This document shows, piece after piece, positions 1-5,661 of a stretch of 12,446 nucleotides of DNA. How positions within the stretch are numbered: the first letter of the stretch is position 1; each line of letters starts with the position of its first letter. Source of the stretch: Clostridia bacterium (GTDB lineage Bacteria; Bacillota; Clostridia; RGIG8785). The stretch lies in contig JAGAUM010000203.1 of assembly GCA_017620795.1 (NCBI GenBank), positions 1 through 12,446 on the forward strand. The letters are read 5' to 3'. The notes under the pieces were generated by a model, which was not told the origin of the DNA, made no database searches, and saw nothing but the letters and a program-made list of their open reading frames with translations. The translations under genes and the position numbers were made by a program.

Positions 1-83
1 GACATATCCGAAGGTTGCAAGTCCAGCGCGTTGATGTAGTAACGATAGACCTCGGGCTGGGTCAGTTCGTCAAAGCCTGACGG
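1..83 (-). pseudogene. Out-of-frame C-terminal continuation of the PHP gene
   Basis: Read from base 83 leftward in the -1 frame, the minus strand gives PSGFDELTQPEVYRYYINAL and continues DLQPSDM with no stop up to base 1. Joined to the upstream frame this restores DAHSPSGFDELTQ, the usual form of the last PHP motif. One missing C in the AGC-CG junction (about 81-84) explains the break. No slippery heptamer is visible there, so programmed frameshifting is unlikely. It is either a real single-base deletion or a sequencing or assembly error. Confidence 0.7.
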
Positions 84-796
84 CTGTGAGCGTCGGTACC
101 GAAGTGGAACTTACACCCGATTTCCTTTGCCAGCTTGAAGAGCTTTAAGTAGGTTTCGTTAAAGAGCGGTGTACCACGGGCGGCAGACAGGGAGAAATTA
201 ATCTCGAAGCTGATGTTGTGGTCCTTACACTTCTGCAAAGACTGGGCAAAGCGGTCCCAACCAACCAGCTCGTAAATCTTTCTTAAATCGTCCCCATAGC
301 TGAAAATCATGGGGTCAAAGGGATGAGCGACGGCTTGGGTCAAGGGGTTTTCGCAGACCTCGTCAAAGGTCTTGGTCAGGTAGTACGCAACCCCTTCGTG
401 GTTCTTGTATTCTTCGGGCAGAGCACGGGGACCTGCGTGGAAGTGGCAGGGAGCCACCAAGACATAGTCTAACAGGGCGGCACTGCTTTCGTGGATGCCC
501 AACATACCACAGAAGTATTCCACCTCGGCACTGTACTTGATTTTGACCCCATGCTGAACACGGGCACAATCGTTAAAGTGTTGCAACTGATGCTCGAAAC
601 AGTTGGAGGTGAAGTTGATGTCCATGGGCAGTTTGATACGAATGTCCCAGATGTGATCGGAAATACCAATCAGCTCCACGCCATTCTTGGCGGCAATGGG
701 CGCATAGGTTTCGGGGGTTGCCCCTTTGTCTCGGGAACACATAGAAAGCCCGGTATGTAAATGTAAATCATGTAGAGGGATTCCGTTAATCTTCAT
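62..796 (-). CDS. PHP-domain metal-dependent phosphoesterase, frame broken near the C-terminus
   Basis: Probable PHP-fold (histidinol-phosphatase-like) hydrolase, a family that cleaves phosphoesters with a di- or trinuclear metal centre. The metal-binding motifs are visible in order: H12-x-H14 in HDLHLHT, SDH at 46-48, an AEVEYF segment, APCHFH, AHPFDP, and GTDAH with D235 and H237. The start is taken as the ATG at 796, because AAGGAG lies 8 nt upstream. A GTG at 805 in the same frame would overlap that ribosome binding site and is unlikely. The frame ends at a TGA (64-62) just after the last motif, but the family normally continues and reads DAHSP there. Shifting frame at about position 83 restores that motif and continues to the window edge (see separate entry). 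It is monocistronic here, with its own promoter at 817-845. The fold is confident; the substrate is unknown. Confidence 0.85.
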   Translation of the reverse strand: MKINGIPLHDLHLHTGLSMCSRDKGATPETYAPIAAKNGVELIGISDHIWDIRIKLPMDINFTSNCFEHQLQHFNDCARVQHGVKIKYSAEVEYFCGMLGIHESSAALLDYVLVAPCHFHAGPRALPEEYKNHEGVAYYLTKTFDEVCENPLTQAVAHPFDPMIFSYGDDLRKIYELVGWDRFAQSLQKCKDHNISFEINFSLSAARGTPLFNETYLKLFKLAKEIGCKFHFGTDAHSRQALTN

Positions 797-816
797 ACCA
801 ATCACTCCTTTCCTTT

Positions 817-845
817 ATCATAAATAAAAAACCGCCCAATGTCAA
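817..845 (-). promoter_or_regulatory. SigA-type promoter of the PHP gene
   Basis: On the minus strand a perfect TTGACA (845-840) is followed by a 17-bp spacer and TATGAT (822-817). The predicted transcript would start around 810, leaving a leader of only about 14 nt with the ribosome binding site almost at its 5' end. The -35 box sits in the loop of the hairpin at 827-855. Confidence 0.7.
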
Positions 846-855
846 GGCGGTTTTT
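826..855 (-). terminator. Second hairpin terminator downstream of the S-layer gene, possibly bidirectional
   Basis: An inverted repeat of 10 bp (827-836 with 846-855, core ACCGCC/GGCGGT) is flanked by A/T runs on both sides. On the minus strand it is followed by TTTTTTATTTA, so it can act as a second terminator behind the S-layer gene. On the plus strand it is also followed by a T-rich run. It overlaps the PHP promoter. Confidence 0.6.
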
Positions 856-890
856 CTTTTCAGCATATTTTGGACAATAAAAAGGGCAAC

Positions 891-918
891 AAAAAAGCGA
901 GTGGCATAAGCCACTCGC
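891..918 (-). terminator. Rho-independent terminator of the S-layer gene
   Basis: On the minus strand, a perfect 9-bp stem GCGAGTGGC/GCCACTCGC with a 4-nt loop (918-897) is followed by a run of six T (896-891). It begins 22 nt after the stop codon of the SLH protein. This is a textbook strong terminator, as expected for a highly expressed surface protein. Confidence 0.9.
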
Positions 919-939
919 CTTCGTGTTAGTAATCAGAGA

Positions 940-3612
940 TTACAGACCCAGGTTCTCGTAAGCATCTTTAACAGGCTCAACGATGATCAAGGAAACGATG
1001 TTTTCATCTTCGTCCAGAACGAACAGAGCGTAGTGTGCTACGTCTGCGTTTTCGCCGCCGATGTCAGCTTCGTTCTCGCCCAGGTCAAATGCATCAGCAA
1101 CAGCGAAGTTGGTCTTCTTGTTGTAGTTAACAACATAGGTGTCAACTTCTGCCAACTTGATGTTGGTTACGGACTGGTTACCAGAAGCGTAGTTCAGGGT
1201 AACGATACCGTTGTTGTTGATGTCAGCGATGGTACCATAAGCGAAGATGCGGTTGGTGGTAGCAACTACAGCAGAGGTAGCATCAGAGGTCAGGGTGATT
1301 ACGTTGTTGCTGTTAGCAACAGGAGCGATAGCAGCGATCTTCTTGTAAGCATCGATCTTGCCTTCGCCGTCAACAACGTAGGTGATAACGTCGCCGATTG
1401 CGAAAGTAGCGTCGGTGGTAACCTTAGCTTCTGCGCCTTCAACCAGAACGGTCAGCTCGGTAACTTCGTTCTCATCAGCATCCAGAATGGTGTCCTTAGC
1501 AGTAACGATAGCGATGGGAGCTTCGAAGGTAGCGGAAGAAGCACCGCCGAAGATTGCGATAGCGGTAACCTCACCGTCATCATTGGTAGCACCAGTGATC
1601 GGGTAGAAGGTGTATTCCTTATCGTCAACCAAGGAATCTAAACCAGCAACAGAGATGTCAGCCAGTTCGCCATCCTCAGGCAGGTTGAAGACCAGAACGT
1701 CCTCAGCCAGGAATGCGCTCATCTTGGTCAGAGCTTCGCTGTACTTAGCGGTAATAACAGAATCAACGGAAGCAGCCTTCAAAGTGGTAACAACGCCGTT
1801 AGCGTTGGTCTCGATTTCGAAGAAGTTGCCTTCAACGTCGGTGTCTTCGATTACGCCAGCGGAACCGAATACATGGATACCGGTAACCAGAGCGTAAGCA
1901 ACATCAGCGTAAACCTTATCGGTAGCGCCGGTGTCAATCTTGGTGTCATAAGCCAAGGTGTAGGTGTTCAGACCGTCTTTGTCCAGAACCTTGATGGTGT
2001 AATCGTCGGTACCAGCAACAGCCTGTGCACGGTATACCCATGCGTAGTTAGCAGTGGATTCAGCAGCTTCGAAGTTAACGATCTTGCCAGCAGCATCCAG
2101 GTAGAAGGTACCTTCATCCTTGATAGCGAAGTTGTTGAACAGAGCGATAGCAGCGGACTTGTAGTACTTGGTGTCACCGATGGTGTACATGGTTACGTTG
2201 TCTTCGTCCTTAGAAGTAGCAGTAACCTTACCCTCAACGGTAGCGGTGGAAACAACCATGTCGATAGAAGTGGTGTTCTTCTTGATGGTCAGAACTGCAT
2301 CCTCGGTCAGGTCAGCGGGCTCAACAGCAGCGCCGTTAACGTCAACTAAGGTGTAGGTCATGTCTTCCAGAGTATCTTCGTCCAGCTTGATGTACTTGGA
2401 ACCGTCAACGGTGTTCTTCAGAACGATTCTCTCACGAGCTGCATCGTACTTGCTAACCATAGCGGTCTTGTACTGGGTAGCGAAGATGGTCAGGATAGCG
2501 TCTTCGTCTTCGTTCAGAACGAATTCGTAAGCCATGTCAGCGCCGTTGGTCAAACCGGTCAGGTTTGCAACCCACTCGCCGTTGATGTACATACCGGTAG
2601 CAGAAACGTCCAGAACAACGTCTTCGTCGTCAGCGTCGGTATAGGTAACGGTGGACTTGTCACCAGCGACGGTGCAATCTTCACCAGCCAGATCCAGAAC
2701 AACGTTGTCGGAATCCTTAGCAACAGCTACCAATTCGAACTTGGGAGCCTTCTTACCGGACTCAGCCAGGTAAGCTTCTACAGGATAGCCAACTAAAGAA
2801 GCATCGATGTCAGCAGCCAGAACGGTCAAACCGTCGGTGCCATCGATAACCAGGTCAGAGTTGGTGGGGCAAACGTAATCGTCGCCATCCTCAACGGTCA
2901 ACTTAACCTTTTCTACGTCAACGATGGAATTCAAGGTAGCTTCTACCTTGTAGATTTCCAGCTTCTCAGACAGTAAGGTCTTGCCAGCTACTACATCGTA
3001 GGAGATGTCAGAACCCCAACCAGACTGTTCCATCAGGTTGATGTCCAGAGCGTTGTAAGCCAGTTCAGCTACGATAGCACGAGCTGCTTCCTGACCAGCG
3101 GAACCGGAAACACCCTTGGTCAGCTTCATTTCCTTAGCGGCAATGAGGTAACCGGTGGGATAGGTACCCTTGGTCAGAGCCTTGGGCTCATAACCCAGAG
3201 CGCAAACTAACATCTTAACGAACTGCTCGTAGGTAACTGCATCTTCGGGACCGAAGTTGCCATCGCCGTAACCAGCAATGATGCCGGACTGAGCAGCCAT
3301 GTTGATGTAGCCGCTGCCCCAGTGGTCAGCTGCAACGTCAACGAACTGAGTTGCACCAGCAGCGCCAGCTGCTGCTTCTTCAAGACCCAGCAGACGAACG
3401 ATTACAGCGGCAGATTCTGCACGAGTAATGGTGTTGTCGGGGTTGAAGTTGCCCTTGTCGTCACCCTTTAAGATATCAAGAGCGGACAGGACTTCGACTG
3501 CGGTTGCATAATCAGCGTCTGCAGCAACATCGCCGTAAGCAAAGGAAGTAACCGATGCGAACAACATTGCAGCAACTACTAAAAATGCTACCATGCTTTT
3601 GAGATTTCTCAT
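940..3612 (-). CDS. S-layer-type protein with N-terminal SLH repeats
   Basis: Secreted cell-surface protein of 890 aa, likely the main or an abundant S-layer component, attached non-covalently to secondary cell-wall polymer through SLH repeats. A signal peptide covers about residues 1-25 (positive MRNLK, hydrophobic core, cleavage after SFA). SLH repeats follow at roughly 33-78 (with the ligand-binding TRAE motif), 88-140 and 150-190, the last degenerate. The remaining ~700 residues are acidic, rich in Ala, Val, Asp and Thr, poor in Cys, and show no enzyme motif; repeated beta-rich strands suggest Ig-like or S-layer assembly domains. The ATG at 3612 is chosen because AGGAGG lies 8 nt upstream; an in-frame TTG at 3618 is only 2 nt from it. 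The gene has its own promoter, a structured leader and a strong terminator, all consistent with high expression. Not recognised beyond the SLH part. Confidence 0.88.
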   Translation of the reverse strand: MRNLKSMVAFLVVAAMLFASVTSFAYGDVAADADYATAVEVLSALDILKGDDKGNFNPDNTITRAESAAVIVRLLGLEEAAAGAAGATQFVDVAADHWGSGYINMAAQSGIIAGYGDGNFGPEDAVTYEQFVKMLVCALGYEPKALTKGTYPTGYLIAAKEMKLTKGVSGSAGQEAARAIVAELAYNALDINLMEQSGWGSDISYDVVAGKTLLSEKLEIYKVEATLNSIVDVEKVKLTVEDGDDYVCPTNSDLVIDGTDGLTVLAADIDASLVGYPVEAYLAESGKKAPKFELVAVAKDSDNVVLDLAGEDCTVAGDKSTVTYTDADDEDVVLDVSATGMYINGEWVANLTGLTNGADMAYEFVLNEDEDAILTIFATQYKTAMVSKYDAARERIVLKNTVDGSKYIKLDEDTLEDMTYTLVDVNGAAVEPADLTEDAVLTIKKNTTSIDMVVSTATVEGKVTATSKDEDNVTMYTIGDTKYYKSAAIALFNNFAIKDEGTFYLDAAGKIVNFEAAESTANYAWVYRAQAVAGTDDYTIKVLDKDGLNTYTLAYDTKIDTGATDKVYADVAYALVTGIHVFGSAGVIEDTDVEGNFFEIETNANGVVTTLKAASVDSVITAKYSEALTKMSAFLAEDVLVFNLPEDGELADISVAGLDSLVDDKEYTFYPITGATNDDGEVTAIAIFGGASSATFEAPIAIVTAKDTILDADENEVTELTVLVEGAEAKVTTDATFAIGDVITYVVDGEGKIDAYKKIAAIAPVANSNNVITLTSDATSAVVATTNRIFAYGTIADINNNGIVTLNYASGNQSVTNIKLAEVDTYVVNYNKKTNFAVADAFDLGENEADIGGENADVAHYALFVLDEDENIVSLIIVEPVKDAYENLGL

Positions 3613-3728
3613 TCTCAATTCCTCCTAAAAAAGTTTTTTGAAAGAGCGAGTGGTTATCAGGTAACCTACGTGCTCTTTCTGGTCCATAAAGTTACCTGTC
3701 AGAGCAGAGTATCCTCTACTCTGACTCT
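3613..3728 (-). promoter_or_regulatory. Structured 5' leader of the S-layer mRNA
   Basis: The predicted 116-nt leader starts near 3728 and ends at the AGGAGG (3626-3621). Its first bases form a hairpin: AGAG plus CAGAGTA pair with TACTCTG plus CTCT (3728-3701, 5-nt loop), leaving almost no single-stranded 5' end. Such 5' stems are known to stabilise long-lived bacterial mRNAs. Further on are two interleaved complementary pairs: CAGGTAAC (3698-3691) with GTTACCTG (3665-3658), and GAAAGAGC (3679-3672) with GCTCTTTC (3647-3640). The second helix can also enclose a small GGTTA/TAACC hairpin (3666-3652). The pairs are either mutually exclusive or form a pseudoknot. It does not match a riboswitch class that I recognise. 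Confidence 0.6.
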
Positions 3729-3734
3729 GGTAAC

Positions 3735-3763
3735 ATCATAGCAAAGAATTATTTATTCGTCAA
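3735..3763 (-). promoter_or_regulatory. SigA-type promoter of the S-layer gene
   Basis: On the minus strand TTGACG (3763-3758), a 17-bp spacer and TATGAT (3740-3735) form a near-consensus promoter. The predicted start is an A near 3728, directly at the 5' stem of the leader. A TGTAAN direct repeat lies 15 bp upstream of the -35 box. Confidence 0.8.
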
Positions 3764-3778
3764 TAAGTTTTCTCAACT

Positions 3779-3795
3779 TGTAACAAAACTGTAAT
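3779..3795 (+). promoter_or_regulatory. WalR(YycF)-like box upstream of the S-layer promoter
   Basis: TGTAAC-N5-TGTAAT is an exact match to the B. subtilis WalR consensus TGTWAH-N5-TGTWAH, a direct repeat with one helical turn of spacing. It is centred about 59 bp upstream of the predicted S-layer start, a typical activator position. A nearly identical 16-mer (one difference) lies in front of the SLH gene at 7782. The match is seen in the sequence; the binding protein is inferred. Confidence 0.5.
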
Positions 3796-3808
3796 TTTAA
3801 GGGGCGTT

Positions 3809-3826
3809 TGTAACGGATTTGTTACA
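3809..3826. repeat. Inverted repeat TGTAAC-N6-GTTACA at the end of rex
   Basis: A perfect 6-bp inverted repeat with a 6-bp centre overlaps the rex stop codon (3824-3822). It carries the same TGTAAC word as the direct repeat 14 bp away, giving four TGTAAY half-sites within 48 bp. As RNA it would be a weak hairpin without a T-run, so it is a poor terminator. It may be an operator extension of the S-layer promoter region. Confidence 0.4.
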
Positions 3827-4460
3827 GTTCCGCTTCTTTCATCTGGTAAGAAAGCATCATCACGTGGTCAATTAAGTGCATGTTCTGGATGGGAACGGCA
3901 GGTTCGACCTTTAAATCGGCGTAAGAGAAATTCCACAGTCCGCGGATGCCCAAGTCCACCAGGTGCTGGGCGACCTCTCCGACCGTTTCTTTCGGAATAC
4001 AAAGGACAGCAATGTCTGCACCTTCGGTTTTCATCCACTCGTCTAACGCGGCAACATCATAAACGGGGACGTCTGCCACCCTGGTGCCGATTTTCTTGGG
4101 GTCAATGTCAAACATGGCCTTTACTACAAACCCACGGGTCTTCATGTTGGGGTAGTTTGCCAAGGCAGAGCCCAAGTGGCCTGCACCCATGATGATAATC
4201 CGTTGGGTCTCGGTCAAGTTCAAGATGCGGTTGATTTCCATGTAGAGGTTTTCTACATTATAACCGTAACCCTGTTGACCAAACTGGGCAAAGCAGTTCA
4301 AGTCCTGACGAATCTGGGAGGCGGTCACCTGCATCCGCTTGCTTAATTCTAATGAAGAAATGCGTTTGATTCCGTTTTTTAAACATTCACCCAAGTAGCG
4401 ATGGTAACGCGGCAGTCGGCGGATGACCGCTTCCGGCACGTTTTTTCGATTGTATTCCAT
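3822..4460 (-). CDS. rex: Redox-sensing transcriptional repressor Rex
   Basis: Rex is a cytoplasmic homodimeric repressor that binds DNA when NAD+ is high and releases it when NADH rises, controlling fermentation and respiration genes. At 212 aa it has the usual family length. The N-terminal winged helix (about 1-80) contains the family signature SSLELSKRMQVTASQIRQDL and the following FGQQGYGY wing region. The Rossmann domain has GAGHLGSAL (G-x-G-x-x-G) near residue 92 and the acidic FDID at the end of the second strand for the NAD(H) ribose. The C-terminal MLSYQMKEAEL fits the domain-swapped tail helix. The start ATG has AAGGTG 5 nt upstream, inside a 12-nt gap after the icd stop, so it is translated from the same operon. 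No convincing terminator follows. Confidence 0.96.
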   Translation of the reverse strand: MEYNRKNVPEAVIRRLPRYHRYLGECLKNGIKRISSLELSKRMQVTASQIRQDLNCFAQFGQQGYGYNVENLYMEINRILNLTETQRIIIMGAGHLGSALANYPNMKTRGFVVKAMFDIDPKKIGTRVADVPVYDVAALDEWMKTEGADIAVLCIPKETVGEVAQHLVDLGIRGLWNFSYADLKVEPAVPIQNMHLIDHVMMLSYQMKEAEL

Positions 4461-4472
4461 CTTTACACCTTC

Positions 4473-5633
4473 TTATAACTTGCAAATGGTCTCCATGACA
4501 TAGTCGGCGAACTCTGCGCCAGTAGCACCAGTATCACGACCTGTTACAGTGAGTTTCTTTTCTTCGTACATACAAATATCCAGCGCCCGCTCCAGCTTAT
4601 TGGCTTCCTCGCCTGCACCGATATGGTTTAAAAGCATAACGCAAGCGCGCAATACCGAGCAGGGGTCGGCGTACTTGGCACGGCCTTCGGCAACCATACG
4701 GGGTGCGGAGCCGTGGATGGCTTCGAACATGGCGTAGCGCTTACCCGTATTGGCAGAGCCTGCAGTGCCGACACCGCCTTGGAACTCAGCCGCTTCGTCG
4801 GTTAAGATATCGCCGTAGAGGTTAGGCAGAATCAAAACCTCGAAAGCGGTGCGACGCTTTTCGTCCACCAGCTTGGCGGTCATGATATCAATATACCAGT
4901 CATCTACCGTGATTTCGGGGTAGTCCTTGGCAACATCGTAGCAAATCTTTAAGAACTTGCCGTCAGTGGTTTTAACGACGTTGGCTTTGGTTACGATGCT
5001 GACCCGCTTCTTGCCATTCTTACGCGCATACTCGAAAGCGGCACGGGCGATGCGCTCGGTACCCTCGGTGGTGGCAACGCAAAAGTCGATTGCCAGCTCG
5101 TCGGTAACATGGCTACCGCTGCTACCTAAAGCATAGGAGCCCTCGGTATTCTCACGGAAGAAGGTCCAGTCGATGCCTTGGTCAGGCACCTTTACGGGGC
5201 GGACGTTGGCAAACAGGTCCAGCTCCTTACGCATGGCAACGTTGGCACTTTCGATGTTGGGCCAGGGATCGCCTGCGCGGGGGGTGGTGGTGGGACCCTT
5301 TAAGATAACATGGCAGGCTTTTAACTCCTCCAGTACATCTTCGGGGATGGCACAGTTGACTGCAACACGGTTTTCGATGGTCAGGCCGTTGATGTCACGG
5401 AATACCACCTTGCCACTGGCAACTTTATCTTTTAATAAGAATTCCAAAATGCGCTTGCCTTGGGCAGTGATTTCGGGGCCGATGCCGTCGCCACCACAAA
5501 CACCGATGATAATCTGATCCAGCTTGTCATAGTCGACAAATTCTTTTTCTGCTTTGATGCGCTCGTTCCGCTCTAACTGACTTTTTAAGAGAGCGGCATA
5601 GTGGTCGACTGCTTTTTGGATGTATTCTTGCAT
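4473..5633 (-). CDS. icd: Isocitrate dehydrogenase (isocitrate/isopropylmalate dehydrogenase family)
   Basis: Oxidatively decarboxylates isocitrate to 2-oxoglutarate, reducing NAD(P)+; cytoplasmic, Mg/Mn dependent. The 386-aa protein has a roughly 40-residue charged helical extension, then the Rossmann-like start IIIGVCGGDGIGPEIT. ESANVAMRKELDLFANVRPV carries the Ser and Asn used for isocitrate and the conserved Arg residues, which argues against isopropylmalate dehydrogenase. RENTEGSYA, KANVVKTTDG and the metal-binding segment NLYGDILTDEAAEFQGGVGT follow. In EAIHGSAPRM the two residues after AP usually decide NADP (Lys-Tyr) versus NAD (Asp-Ile); here they are Arg-Met, so cofactor choice is unclear. 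The ATG has GAGGG 8 nt upstream. It sits 28 nt behind the aconitase gene and 12 nt before rex, clearly one operon. Confidence 0.9.
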   Translation of the reverse strand: MQEYIQKAVDHYAALLKSQLERNERIKAEKEFVDYDKLDQIIIGVCGGDGIGPEITAQGKRILEFLLKDKVASGKVVFRDINGLTIENRVAVNCAIPEDVLEELKACHVILKGPTTTPRAGDPWPNIESANVAMRKELDLFANVRPVKVPDQGIDWTFFRENTEGSYALGSSGSHVTDELAIDFCVATTEGTERIARAAFEYARKNGKKRVSIVTKANVVKTTDGKFLKICYDVAKDYPEITVDDWYIDIMTAKLVDEKRRTAFEVLILPNLYGDILTDEAAEFQGGVGTAGSANTGKRYAMFEAIHGSAPRMVAEGRAKYADPCSVLRACVMLLNHIGAGEEANKLERALDICMYEEKKLTVTGRDTGATGAEFADYVMETICKL

Positions 5634-5661
5634 GAGAAAACCCTCTTTCTTCTATTATATA

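Noticed and set aside
78..90. Programmed -1 frameshift in the PHP gene
   Set aside because: No X-XXY-YYZ heptamer is present at the junction; a one-base deletion or sequence error is simpler.
1033..2356. Several open frames antisense to the S-layer gene (1033-1641, 1873-2349 and others)
   Set aside because: They mirror a real, motif-bearing gene with strongly biased codons, lack good ribosome binding sites and show no recognisable domain. They are shadow frames.
3627..3640. AAAAAACTTTTTT before the S-layer ribosome binding site as an attenuator T-run
   Set aside because: The T-run is separated from the preceding stem by about seven bases, and as a hairpin it would have no usable loop.
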